From Desulfonatronovibrio hydrogenovorans DSM 9292 (GTDB lineage Bacteria; Desulfobacterota; Desulfovibrionia; Desulfovibrionales; Desulfonatronovibrionaceae): a DNA stretch of 64,000 bases. This document shows, in pieces, positions 54,963 through 63,552 of the stretch; position 1 is the stretch's first letter, and each line of letters begins with the position of its first letter. The stretch is from NCBI RefSeq assembly GCF_000686525.1, contig NZ_JMKT01000008.1, forward strand, positions 248,001 to 312,000, written 5' to 3'. The translations under genes and the position numbers were made by a program. Below the pieces are notes generated by a model. It did no database searches and was not told where the DNA came from. It saw only the letters and a list, made by a program, of their open reading frames with translations.

Positions 54963-57032
54963 ATGTCGGAGACATGGAATTCAAAAATCAGCATTATTGC
55001 GGGCAGTCTTTTCTGGATCCTGATCCTGCTTGCCCCCTGTATTGGAAAGGCCTCATTCCTTGACACCCTGTCTTCAGAGGAGAGGGAATGGCTTGATGAA
55101 ATGGACGGCAAGATTCGAGTGGCTCCGGATCCGTATTTTCCGCCTCTGGAGTATTTTGACGATGAAGGCAGGTTTCTGGGCATTGCTGCTGATTATGTCC
55201 GGATTATGGAGCAGAAGCTGGAGATCAGCTTTGAAATCGTCCGGCTGAGCAACTTTGAAGAGGTTCTGGATCAGGCAGCCAGAAGAGGGGTCGATATGGT
55301 CAACACGGTCATAGAGACTCCTGAGCGCAGTCGATATCTTTCCTTTACCCGGCCGTATATTGAGATCCCCAATGTCATAGTTGTCAGCGACAATATCAGC
55401 ACCAACCTGACTGTTGATGACCTGAAAGAGATGAGAGATGTGGTATACCAGGGTGGATACGCTGTGGGACCGTATCTCATGGAAAAGCATGGTCTTTATC
55501 ATCTCCGGCCCATAACTGATCCAGCCCAGGCCCTGGTGGATCTTTCCACCGGTCAGATTCAGGCCATGGTGGGAAACCTGGGAGTGATATCCTATTATGT
55601 CCGCAGTCTGAACATTCCCAATCTCAGGGTGGCTGGAGACTGCAGATATAATGATGTCCTGGCCTTTGCAGCCCGGAGTGACTGGCCTGTTTTAAGGGGT
55701 ATCCTGGACAAGGTCCTGGCTGACATTAGTGATGCCGAGCGAAAGGCCATTGAAAAAGAGTGGATCGGCCTTGAACTGCCCATGTTTTATCACGACCTGC
55801 GCTTCTGGCTGGGTGTGTCGGGTGTAGTCCTTATTCTTTTGTTGATCATTGCCCTTCTTTATGCCTGGAACAGGACCCTTAAACATCAGGTGGCCCTGAG
55901 GGTGGCTGCCCATCAGCAGGCTCAGGAAGAGCTCGCCCACGAAGTTTTGCGAAGACGCATCCTGGTGGAACAGTCCAGGGACGGGATTGTAGTGCTGGAT
56001 GAAAAAGGCGGAGTGCATGAGGCCAACAAGCAGTTTGCAGAGATGCTCGGTTACTCTGAAGAAGAGCTTAAGGGCCTTCATGTCTGGGACTGGGATGGGC
56101 TGTGGTCCAGGGAAGAACTGCTGCAGATGATCAGCAAGGCCGACTCTTCAGGGGAAACTTTTGAAACCAATTTCCGGTGCCAGAACGGTACGCGGCTTGA
56201 CGTTGAAATCAGTACCAACGGAGCTGTGATCAAGGGCAGGAAGTACGTATTCTGCGTATGCCGGGACATTACGCTGCGGAAGCGCAATCAAAAGGAGTTA
56301 AGCCTGAAAAATGAGCAGCTCAGAGAGGTCATGGCTCAGAAAGACAAGTTTTTTTCCATAATCGCCCATGACCTTAAATCGCCCATTTCCGGGATGCTTT
56401 CTCTGGCCACTTATCTGGACCAGGAAGTGAGAAGACTGTCCAGGGACGAGCTGAAAGAAATATCAGCACACATGCGCACTTCGACTGAAAACATCAATAA
56501 TCTGTTGAATAACCTTCTGGAATGGGGGCGAGCTCAAAAAGGGGTGCTTCATTATGATCCCCGGGTCTTTTCCCTGAAACCCCTGATTCAGGAAGAAGTT
56601 GAACTGGCCAGGGCTGGAGCGGATCAGAAACAAATATCCATTGAAGTGGATGTCCCAGGAGACATTCAGGTCCTTGCTGACAGGGAAATGACAGGAACAG
56701 TGTTTAGAAATCTGTTGTCCAATGCGGTCAAGTTCACCTCCAGGAAAGGGGTGATCATTATTTCAGCCAGGCAGGATCAGGATACTGGTGAAGCCCTGGT
56801 TCAGGTCAGAGACAATGGGGCCGGGTTGGATGCTGAGCGTCTGTCCGGGATTTTTTCAGGGGGGTGCTCAAGGTCTCAGCCCGGGACAGAAGGGGAAAAA
56901 GGCACTGGGTTTGGACTAAGCCTGTGCAAGGAGTTTGTGGAAAAAATGGGGGGAGATATCCGGGTTGAAAGCAAGCCTGGTCAGGGTACTATGGTTTCTT
57001 TTACCCTGCCCCTGGTCAGAATCAGGAACTGA
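54963..57032 (+). CDS. Sensor histidine kinase with SBP-like sensor and PAS
   Basis: 689 residues from ATG 54963, giving a clean signal segment (about 8-30); a start 37 codons earlier is possible but adds an unlikely leader. SBP_bac_3 sensor (about 33-268, opening LSSEEREWLDEMDGKI and FPPLEYFDDEGRFLGIAADY), transmembrane helix (280-302), PAS (about 325-440), HisKA with H469 (SIIAHDLKSPIS), HATPase with N box LLSNAVKFTS and G2 GTGFGLSLCKEF. No receiver. The sensor resembles that of the kinase at 47258. It is the last of four kinases; the tRNA-Pro terminator hairpin follows its stop codon. Confidence 0.9.
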   Translation: MSETWNSKISIIAGSLFWILILLAPCIGKASFLDTLSSEEREWLDEMDGKIRVAPDPYFPPLEYFDDEGRFLGIAADYVRIMEQKLEISFEIVRLSNFEEVLDQAARRGVDMVNTVIETPERSRYLSFTRPYIEIPNVIVVSDNISTNLTVDDLKEMRDVVYQGGYAVGPYLMEKHGLYHLRPITDPAQALVDLSTGQIQAMVGNLGVISYYVRSLNIPNLRVAGDCRYNDVLAFAARSDWPVLRGILDKVLADISDAERKAIEKEWIGLELPMFYHDLRFWLGVSGVVLILLLIIALLYAWNRTLKHQVALRVAAHQQAQEELAHEVLRRRILVEQSRDGIVVLDEKGGVHEANKQFAEMLGYSEEELKGLHVWDWDGLWSREELLQMISKADSSGETFETNFRCQNGTRLDVEISTNGAVIKGRKYVFCVCRDITLRKRNQKELSLKNEQLREVMAQKDKFFSIIAHDLKSPISGMLSLATYLDQEVRRLSRDELKEISAHMRTSTENINNLLNNLLEWGRAQKGVLHYDPRVFSLKPLIQEEVELARAGADQKQISIEVDVPGDIQVLADREMTGTVFRNLLSNAVKFTSRKGVIIISARQDQDTGEALVQVRDNGAGLDAERLSGIFSGGCSRSQPGTEGEKGTGFGLSLCKEFVEKMGGDIRVESKPGQGTMVSFTLPLVRIRN

Positions 57033-57059
57033 TGCCCGGAGTTTTGTTGACAAAGAAAA

Positions 57060-57081
57060 GGGTTGCTGATTTCAGCAACCC
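57060..57081 (-). terminator. Terminator of tRNA-Pro (also faces the kinase gene)
   Basis: GGGTTGCTGA (57060-57069) and TCAGCAACCC (57072-57081), perfect arms with a tiny nominal loop. On the minus strand the hairpin is followed by TTTTCTTT, a good intrinsic terminator for the tRNA; it may also stop the plus-strand kinase transcript. Confidence 0.8.
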
Positions 57082-57092
57082 CTTGAATTTTA

Positions 57093-57169
57093 TGGTCGGG
57101 AAGACAGGATTCGAACCTGCGACCCCCTGCTCCCAAGGCAGGTGCGCTACCAGGCTGCGCTACTTCCCG
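57093..57169 (-). tRNA. tRNA-Pro(UGG)
   Basis: 77 bases with encoded CCA. Acceptor stem CGGGAAG/CTTCCCG, D arm GCGC/GCGC with AGCCTGGTA loop, anticodon stem CCTGC/GCAGG with loop CTTGGGA giving anticodon TGG, and T arm GCAGG TTCGAAT CCTGT. UGG can read most proline codons. It has its own promoter and terminator. Confidence 0.97.
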
Positions 57170-57184
57170 TAAAAGGTTAAGTTT

Positions 57185-57212
57185 CGTATATCCAAGTGCT
57201 GCTGGTTGTCAA
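57185..57212 (-). promoter_or_regulatory. Promoter of tRNA-Pro
   Basis: On the minus strand TTGACA (57207-57212), a 16-base spacer and TATACG (57185-57190). The expected start of transcription is about nine bases before the mature tRNA 5' end at 57169, as is usual for single tRNA genes. Confidence 0.65.
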
Positions 57213-57350
57213 CCTGTTATTATGCAGCTGCCTTGGCTGTGTCGAACAAAATGAAGACTGCAACAGCTTAATAAGGGTGGCTCTCTTTTTTTGGCCAAGG
57301 TTTTGTCCCGGTAAAAAAAGATAAGCACAGCCTGGTTAATAAATTTTGAG

Positions 57351-58139
57351 TTACTGGTCAGCGGTCAGCAGGGCAGACATCTGTTCATGGACATGGCCGT
57401 TGGAGCCCAGGATCTCCCGCATCCCGGGCTGGTAAGGGCTGCCGTCAAAGGTAGTCACCCGCCCACCTGCCTCCTGGATGAGACAAAGGCCTGCCGCAGT
57501 ATCCCAGGGATTGAGACCGATCTCATAAAAGGCGTCAAAGCGTCCTGCTGCTGTGTAGGCCAGGTCCGTGGCTGCAGACCCGCAGCGCCGGACCCCCCTG
57601 GTGCTGACCAGGGCCTTTTGCATGTACATAATAATCAGGTCGATTTCCTTGAGCACGGAATAGGGAAATCCTGTGGCAATGAGGGCCGGTTTCAGGGTCT
57701 TTGTCTCTGAGACCCGGATGGGCTGGTCATTGCAGAAGGCACCTGTATTTCTGGCTGCCCAGAACATTTCATTTAATATGGGCAGATAGATAATGCCCAG
57801 GTCAACTTCAGATCCGGTCCAGAGACCAACTGAAACCGCCACAAAGGGGATCTTGTGGGCAAAGTTGGTGGTGCCGTCCAAAGGGTCGATGATCCAGGCG
57901 GGACGCTTGGACAGGACTGTTTCACTTGCCGATTCTTCAGCCAGAAAGTCAGCTTCAGGCAGGATTTTTTTCAGAGATGTTTTGAGGTGTTCTTCCACGG
58001 CCAGGTCCGTGTCTGTGACCAGGTCGATGGGTCCCTTGTATTTGATGTTTCTTGGCAAGTCCCAGGCCGAAACAATCAGTTCTCCGGCCCGACGGACTGC
58101 CTGAACGGACTCGTTGATCAGGCTGCTTGCAATATCCAT
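57351..58139 (-). CDS. suhB: Inositol monophosphatase family protein (SuhB-like)
   Basis: 262 residues from ATG 58139, chosen because AAGGA lies seven bases upstream; an ATG at 58148 would sit too close to it. Metal-dependent phosphatase motifs: ADFLAEES (Glu), WIIDPLDGTTNFAHKIPF (the DPLDGT signature) and NPWDTAAGLCLIQEAGG. It hydrolyses inositol 1-phosphate or related substrates; E. coli SuhB also aids rRNA antitermination. Whether this homologue does so is unknown. Downstream of prfC on the same strand. Confidence 0.9.
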   Translation of the reverse strand: MDIASSLINESVQAVRRAGELIVSAWDLPRNIKYKGPIDLVTDTDLAVEEHLKTSLKKILPEADFLAEESASETVLSKRPAWIIDPLDGTTNFAHKIPFVAVSVGLWTGSEVDLGIIYLPILNEMFWAARNTGAFCNDQPIRVSETKTLKPALIATGFPYSVLKEIDLIIMYMQKALVSTRGVRRCGSAATDLAYTAAGRFDAFYEIGLNPWDTAAGLCLIQEAGGRVTTFDGSPYQPGMREILGSNGHVHEQMSALLTADQ

Positions 58140-58299
58140 TTGAATCATCCTTGAGGGTTATTTGAAGAGTGTTCCATGTCTGGTTGCCAAAGTCAAAACG
58201 CCTGACTGCTGCAGCCGGTCTTCTGATGAATATCATGTGCAGGTTAAGGCTGTTATTCTGATCAGCGGCCATTATCCAGGTTCAACCGGTATTGACTGA

Positions 58300-59907
58300 C
58301 TAGTGCTCCCTGACCTCCATGAATCTGATGGCGGGCCATTCTTCTCTGGCCCTTTCCAGACGCCACTTGCTGGCAAAGAGCATGGCCGGATTCTGCTCAA
58401 TATCTTCCACCAGAGCTGAAAAATAACGCTGTCTGAAGTCCTTGAGGACTTTTTTGTCGTCTGACTCGATCCAGCGGACCGTGGAAAAGTCCAGAGGCTC
58501 ATAGGAAGCGTCAACCCCGTACTCTGCTCCCAGCCGGGCGGCTGTGACGTCGAACTGCAGGGCACCCACTGCGCCCAGGATATAGTCATTGCCGGACAGG
58601 GGGCGGAAAAGCTGAATAGCCCCTTCTTCAGTCAACTGACGAAGACCTTTTTCCAGTTGCTTGGATTTAAGAGGGTTTTTCAGGATGACCCGGCGGAAAA
58701 ATTCCGGAGCAAAGTTGGGGATGCCCGTGAACTTGAGTTCCTCTCTCAAACTGAGGGTATCCCCGATCTTGATGGTTCCGTGGTTGTGAACGCCGATAAT
58801 GTCTCCTGGCCAGGCCTCTTCCACTCCGGCCCGGTCCTGGGCCATAAAGATGATGGCATTGGAGATCTGAATATCCTTTTTGATCCGGTGATGGCGGACT
58901 TTCATCCCTTTCTGGAATCTGCCCGAACATATCCGCATGAAGGCTATCCGATCCCGATGGGCCGGGTCCATATTGGCCTGGATCTTAAAAACCACCCCGG
59001 AAAATTCGTCTTCAAAGGGAGAAACCTGTCTGGTTTCAGCCTGACGGGGCAGAGGGTGGGGGGCCAGGATGACAAAGGTGTCCAGAAGTTCCTGGACTCC
59101 AAAGTTGTTTACTGCGCTGCCAAAGAAAACCGGAGTCTGCTTGCCTTCCAGATAGGCTTTTTTTTCAAAGGGAAAGCCGGCACCCTGGATCAGCTCAATG
59201 TCCTGGCGCAGTTCTCTAGCAGCAGTGGTCCCGATGAGTTCGTCCAGCAGGGGATCGGAAAGGTCCTGGATGACTGCATTCTCCCTGGGTCTTCGGCCTT
59301 TATCGTCTACAGGGTTGAAAAAGCGGATGGCCCCCTGTCTGATGTCATAAACACCTTGAAACATTTTGCCCATGCCGATGGGCCAGGTCAGAGGAGAGGC
59401 CTGGATTCCCAGGGTCTGTTCAATTTCGTCCAAAAGATCAAAGGGGTCCCGGCCATCCCGATCCAGCTTGTTAATAAAGGTCATGATGGGGGTTGAACGC
59501 ATTCGACAGACCTGCATCAGTTTTTTGGTCTGGGCTTCAACACCTTTGACGCTGTCAATGACCATCAGGGCGGAATCTACTGCTGTCAGGACCCGGTAGG
59601 TGTCTTCGGAAAAATCCTGGTGGCCTGGAGTGTCCAGTAGGTTGATTTCGTAGTTGTTATAAATGAATTTCATGACTGAGGAGGTCACGGAGATGCCCCG
59701 TTCCTGCTCTACAGCCATCCAGTCGGACCTGGCGTGGCGGGCCGCCTTTTTGGCCTTGATGGACCCTGCCATCTGGATGGCTCCGCCAAACAGGAGAAGT
59801 TTTTCCGAAAGGGTGGTTTTGCCTGCATCAGGGTGACTGATAATGCCGAAGGTCCGCCGTTTACGGACCTCCTGATCAATTCTGGGTGGTGATGGGTGCT
59901 GGGTCAT
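58300..59907 (-). CDS. prfC: Peptide chain release factor 3
   Basis: 535 residues, the normal length for RF3, the GTPase that removes RF1/RF2 from the ribosome after peptide release. Seen: G1 [20 protein letters not shown], the RF3-type switch [18 protein letters not shown]3 [14 protein letters not shown] and G4 [10 protein letters not shown]. The C-terminal domain includes [20 protein letters not shown]. It follows the RlmI-like gene with a 113-bp gap and precedes suhB by 160 bp. Confidence 0.96.
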   Translation of the reverse strand: MTQHPSPPRIDQEVRKRRTFGIISHPDAGKTTLSEKLLLFGGAIQMAGSIKAKKAARHARSDWMAVEQERGISVTSSVMKFIYNNYEINLLDTPGHQDFSEDTYRVLTAVDSALMVIDSVKGVEAQTKKLMQVCRMRSTPIMTFINKLDRDGRDPFDLLDEIEQTLGIQASPLTWPIGMGKMFQGVYDIRQGAIRFFNPVDDKGRRPRENAVIQDLSDPLLDELIGTTAARELRQDIELIQGAGFPFEKKAYLEGKQTPVFFGSAVNNFGVQELLDTFVILAPHPLPRQAETRQVSPFEDEFSGVVFKIQANMDPAHRDRIAFMRICSGRFQKGMKVRHHRIKKDIQISNAIIFMAQDRAGVEEAWPGDIIGVHNHGTIKIGDTLSLREELKFTGIPNFAPEFFRRVILKNPLKSKQLEKGLRQLTEEGAIQLFRPLSGNDYILGAVGALQFDVTAARLGAEYGVDASYEPLDFSTVRWIESDDKKVLKDFRQRYFSALVEDIEQNPAMLFASKWRLERAREEWPAIRFMEVREH

Positions 59908-60020
59908 CTGTTTAATATCCGGTTTAAAGGGATCTTCTGCTGATCCTGGTTTGGAGATAGTGTGCTGATTGTCGGGCTCATGGCGGCCTTGGCCGGCTCC
60001 CAGGGTGAAGGGTTTAAAGG

Positions 60021-61220
60021 TCAGTCAACTCGGAAGATCACGCCTTTGAGGTAGTTGGTTTCATCCATTGCCGGATGAATGGGATGATCCGGACCCTGAT
60101 GACAGAACCTTAGTATCCTCAGATGTCTTTTCTTTTTCAAGGCAGCCTTGCGGATGATGTCCACCAGTTGGGAAAGCTTAAGGTGCTGGGAGCATGAGCA
60201 GCTCATGAAAATTCCTCCTGGATGCAGGAGTTCCATGGCCATGGAGTTCAGTTTCTGATAAGCAGCCAGGCCTGACTGAAAATCTTTTTTGCGTTTGATA
60301 AAGGCTGGAGGGTCCAGGCTTATGGCATGGAAACGCTCGCTGTCTCTGGCCATGCTGTCCAGGACCTCAAAAGCATCAGAGCAGATGCCTTGCCAGCTGC
60401 CCTGGGGAATCCGGTTTATGGCCATGTTCTGATGGACAAGGTCCATGGCTTGCCTGGAGCTGTCAACTACAACAACGTGCGAGGCTCCTTGTCTGGCAGC
60501 TCCTGCAGCCAGGGCTCCGACATAAGAAAAGACATCCAGGACCTTCTTGCCAGCGCACATGCCGGCAAAAAGGGTCCGGTTGGGGGACTGGTCATAATAC
60601 CAGCCGGTTTTTTGTCCGCCGGCCAGGGAAAAGGTCAGTTCCAGATCCCCTTCCCGGACGGTTCCGGTTTCCGGGACAGAGCCGGTTGTTGATATCTCAG
60701 GTTTTAAACCTTCCAGGACCCTGGATCTGGTGTCATTCTTGAACACCACTCCATCAACCGGGAGCAGGTTTGATACAGCCCGGACAATGGTGTCCCTTTG
60801 CCTGTCCATGCCGGCTGTGTTGAGCTGAATGGAAAGGACCTGGTCAAACCGGTCAATGATCAGTCCGGGCAGAAGGTCACTTTCCGAGAACATCAGACGG
60901 TAAAAGGGCTTTGAATAGATATCACGGCGCAGGGCCAGGGCACTGGCCAGTCTCTTCTCCAGCAGGTCTTCCAGGGTTTCGTTGGCTTGATAGCCAAGAA
61001 TTCTTACTGAGATAAGGCTTGCGGGATTGACATAGCCATGGCCGAGAAAGGTTCCCCCATGGGCGTGGACATGGACCGGCTGACCGGGCTGGAAATCCTT
61101 CAAGTCAGACTTTTCAGGATTAATTTCATTGCTGAATATCCAGAGGTGTCCGGCCAGGATTCTTTTATGCTGATTCTTGTTCAGAAAGATTTTTGAGTTT
61201 GGCATGGAAGTACCGGGCAT
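60021..61220 (-). CDS. RlmI-like 23S rRNA (cytosine-5) methyltransferase family protein
   Basis: 399 residues. N-terminal PUA domain (about 8-85, [20 protein letters not shown]), an EEHD-like middle domain, and a C-terminal Rossmann SAM-binding domain (about 205-390) with [34 protein letters not shown] (the DPPAF catalytic motif) and MSCSCSQHL, as in RlmI/RlmL-type m5C methyltransferases. RlmI modifies C1962 of 23S rRNA in E. coli; the target here is inferred. The start is ambiguous: ATG 61220 or 61205, neither with a good ribosome binding site. Confidence 0.88.
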   Translation of the reverse strand: MPGTSMPNSKIFLNKNQHKRILAGHLWIFSNEINPEKSDLKDFQPGQPVHVHAHGGTFLGHGYVNPASLISVRILGYQANETLEDLLEKRLASALALRRDIYSKPFYRLMFSESDLLPGLIIDRFDQVLSIQLNTAGMDRQRDTIVRAVSNLLPVDGVVFKNDTRSRVLEGLKPEISTTGSVPETGTVREGDLELTFSLAGGQKTGWYYDQSPNRTLFAGMCAGKKVLDVFSYVGALAAGAARQGASHVVVVDSSRQAMDLVHQNMAINRIPQGSWQGICSDAFEVLDSMARDSERFHAISLDPPAFIKRKKDFQSGLAAYQKLNSMAMELLHPGGIFMSCSCSQHLKLSQLVDIIRKAALKKKRHLRILRFCHQGPDHPIHPAMDETNYLKGVIFRVD

Positions 61221-61414
61221 ATAAGGTGTTAGAGAGAGTCAGTCAAGCTGGACCAGCAGGAGATGCCCAGGATATCCCCCAGAAATTTCCTGTCAGGATT
61301 AAAAACAGCTTGATTTGTCGTGCTAAAAGGTTCAAAGTCGTTTCACGGATCTGTTTCAACATTATGTTGTGAATTATGTATCAATCTGGCGAAGGCTTTA
61401 AAAATCAGCATGTT

Positions 61415-61431
61415 GCTTCTAAATTAGAAGC
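61415..61431. promoter_or_regulatory. 17-bp perfect palindrome upstream of the sigma-54-type regulator
   Basis: GCTTCTAA-A-TTAGAAGC, eight-base arms with one central base, 29 bp before ATG 61461. The position near the start suggests an autoregulatory operator. It is also a possible short hairpin in the mRNA leader. Confidence 0.45.
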
Positions 61432-61460
61432 GCGGCCCATCCCTTGTAATAAGTATCATT

Positions 61461-62882
61461 ATGGAACAAAAAAACACTTTGGATTCAGCAGGTGAAACAG
61501 TCATGGTCAGGGGGCTTTTCCCCGCAGGAGTGCCTTTTGGCGGGATTCTGGATGAAATTCCGCTGGGTGCTGCTGTAATGGACCTGAAACGCAGGGTAGT
61601 GCTGATGAACAGGGCCCTGACAGCCCTGACCGGCTATGATCAGGCAGAAGCCAGGGGGATTCACTGCTCCAATATCCTGCGTTCCAGCATGTGCCTTCAG
61701 CAGTGTCCCCTTAATGGGGGTGACTGTAATGAGTATGCCTTTGTTCAGAGCAATATTATAAACAGATCCAGGGAGAGGATTCCGGTCAGAATATCTGCGT
61801 CCCCCATCCATGATCTTGAAGGACGCAGGGCTGGATATTTGAGCCTGGTGGAGGACCTCAGATCCCAGGAAAAGATGGACTGGAAATCTTCTCATAGCAC
61901 CAATTTCGGAAGCCTCATCGGAAGGAGTCCGCAAATTGAAAAAATATTCAGCATCCTGCCCATGGTAGCTCAGACCGATTCCTCCATTCTGATAACAGGG
62001 GAGAGCGGCACTGGCAAGGATGTTGTTGCTGAAGCCATCCACCTGGCCTCTGACCGAGCCAAAGGGCCGTTTATTAAAGTTAATTGTGCAGCCCTTCCGG
62101 AAACCCTTCTTGAGTCTGAGCTGTTTGGGCATCAGAAAGGAGCTTTTACCGGGGCCGCTGAAAACAAGCCCGGCCGGTTCAAGCTTGCTCACAATGGTAC
62201 GGTTTTTCTGACCGAGGTCGGTGATCTGCCCATGGGCCTGCAAAGCAAGCTGCTGACCTTTCTGGACGACAAGGTCATCTTCCCTCTGGGCAGCACCAAA
62301 GGGGTCAAGGTCAACGTCCGAATCATTGCCGCCACCTTGAGGCCGTTGGAGCAGATGGTCCGGGAGGGACTTTTCAGGAGTGATCTTCTGTTCCGGCTTA
62401 ACGTGGTCCGGCTGCACCTTCCGCCTTTGAGGGAAAGGGAGGGGGATATCAGGCTGCTGATGGATCAGATGCTCAGTACCATCTCCAGACAATTCAGAAA
62501 GAACATCCGGGGGGTATCAGAGGACGCCCTTTCCATGCTCCTTAATCATGATTATCCCGGCAACATCCGCGAGCTGAAGAACATTGTCGAATATGCGGTC
62601 AATGTCTGCCAGTCGGACATGGTCCAGGTTTCTCACCTGCCGGAGTACGTGTTTGAAGACGGCCTCAGGCAGAAGCAGGCAGCCAAACTGTCCATACCGG
62701 TGCCATCCTCCCTTGGCCAGGCCAGGTCCGATTCCAGGGGATGTACCTGGGTGGACATGGAAAAAAAGATGATTCTTGAAGCCCTGGTGGCAGCCAAGGG
62801 CAAGAAGAGTAAGGCAGCAGACATCCTGGGCTGGGGCAGAAGTACCTTGTGGCGTAAAATGAAAAAATTCGGACTGGAATAA
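61461..62882 (+). CDS. PAS-AAA+-Fis regulator of sigma-54 type with altered ATPase motifs
   Basis: 473 residues. A PAS domain (about 28-130) has a cysteine cluster C69, C78, C82, C89 (CSNILRSSMCLQQCPLNGGD). The AAA+ domain (about 149-380) has an intact Walker A (GESGTGKD, 180-187) and GAFTGA (228-233), but Walker B reads TVFLTEVGD with Thr251 in place of the metal-site Asp, and sensor I reads AATLRPL with Leu in place of Asn. A Fis-type HTH ends the protein (KAADILGWGRSTLWRKMKKF). It is followed 2 bp later by a NifX-like gene. Such changes would impair ATP hydrolysis in a standard activator; it may work as a repressor or within a mixed hexamer. Confidence 0.9.
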   Translation: MEQKNTLDSAGETVMVRGLFPAGVPFGGILDEIPLGAAVMDLKRRVVLMNRALTALTGYDQAEARGIHCSNILRSSMCLQQCPLNGGDCNEYAFVQSNIINRSRERIPVRISASPIHDLEGRRAGYLSLVEDLRSQEKMDWKSSHSTNFGSLIGRSPQIEKIFSILPMVAQTDSSILITGESGTGKDVVAEAIHLASDRAKGPFIKVNCAALPETLLESELFGHQKGAFTGAAENKPGRFKLAHNGTVFLTEVGDLPMGLQSKLLTFLDDKVIFPLGSTKGVKVNVRIIAATLRPLEQMVREGLFRSDLLFRLNVVRLHLPPLREREGDIRLLMDQMLSTISRQFRKNIRGVSEDALSMLLNHDYPGNIRELKNIVEYAVNVCQSDMVQVSHLPEYVFEDGLRQKQAAKLSIPVPSSLGQARSDSRGCTWVDMEKKMILEALVAAKGKKSKAADILGWGRSTLWRKMKKFGLE

Positions 62883-62884
62883 AA

Positions 62885-63241
62885 ATGGCACCATTTTCTT
62901 CTCATGGCAATCAGCGGGTTTTAATTACTGTTCACGACCATGATATTTCTCCGAGGTTTGATTACACCCTTGAAGTGCTTATCGTGGAAAAAGACGGGGA
63001 AGGGCAGATTGTGGATAAAAAGAATCTTCTTTTGTCCGAGCCATCAGCCGAGGAGATCTGCAACCTGGTTCAGACTGAAAATGTCCAGGCTGTTATCTGC
63101 GGGGGCATTGAAGCAGACTATTACCAGTATCTGACCTGGAAGAAGGTGCTGGTATTTGACAATATCATGGGGCCTGTATCCAGGGTTCTGGAGGCTTGGA
63201 CCGAGGGTGTTCTTAAAGAGGACACCATATTTCGAGACTGA
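62885..63241 (+). CDS. NifX/NafY-like small protein (dinitrogenase cofactor-binding fold)
   Basis: 118 residues. RVLITVHDHDISPRFDYTLE and the AVICGGIEADYYQYLTWKKV block match the NifX/NifB C-terminal ribonuclease-H-like fold, which in nitrogen fixation binds FeMo-cofactor intermediates; the Desulfovibrio orange-protein family, which binds Mo-Cu clusters, has the same fold. No nitrogenase genes lie nearby, so a metal-cluster or regulatory role is more likely. It starts 2 bp after the sigma-54-type regulator stop and is coupled to it. Confidence 0.82.
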   Translation: MAPFSSHGNQRVLITVHDHDISPRFDYTLEVLIVEKDGEGQIVDKKNLLLSEPSAEEICNLVQTENVQAVICGGIEADYYQYLTWKKVLVFDNIMGPVSRVLEAWTEGVLKEDTIFRD

Positions 63242-63552
63242 GCCTGGCCAGCCGGACCTGTTATTCTAATGCGCTGTTTTTTCAGCAGGCATTGGGCATG
63301 GGCGATGCTTTTTTCTAAGTCCTGAATTGAGCGACTTTTTTGTCATTGCGAATGAAGAATAATAATCTCAGTTAGTTCTCCATGAGATTGCCACCACCCC
63401 CTGGGTGCGCACAATGACGTTAAAAATAGTTTGATTTAGGAAAGTGATTGACTCAATTATTGAGTAGAAATTAAAGATGTTGTATTATGTTGGCTCAATA
63501 ACCTCTTGCGTCGGTTAATTTCTATCCGGCCAAGCATTTCAAGGAGGAGACG
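63242..63552. other. 311-bp gap before the final response regulator
   Basis: No gene. It contains the second copy of the TGTCATTGCGA palindrome (63341-63418) and an A/T-rich stretch (63421-63480) that may hold the promoter of the response regulator. TGGCTC...TTGC at 63491-63509 looks like a sigma-54 promoter at first sight, but the GG-GC spacing is 14, not 10. Confidence 0.5.
63341..63418. repeat. TGTCATTGCGA-type palindromic intergenic repeat, copy 2
   Basis: TGTCATTGCG (63341-63350) faces GCGCACAATGAC at the right end, with a perfect inner AATCTCA/TGAGATT pair (63364-63370 and 63383-63389). Together they form a degenerate long hairpin. Same family as the copy at 46303-46382. Confidence 0.7.

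Noticed and set aside
58657-59496. 279-codon frame antisense to prfC
   Set aside because: prfC has clear GTPase motifs on the other strand; the antisense frame shows none.
61485-62492. 335-codon frame antisense to the sigma-54-type regulator
   Set aside because: Shadow of a strongly conserved gene; no family motif, no ribosome binding site of its own.
63491-63509. Possible sigma-54 promoter TGGCTC...TTGC before the last response regulator
   Set aside because: GG to GC spacing is 14 bases; a working -24/-12 promoter needs 10.
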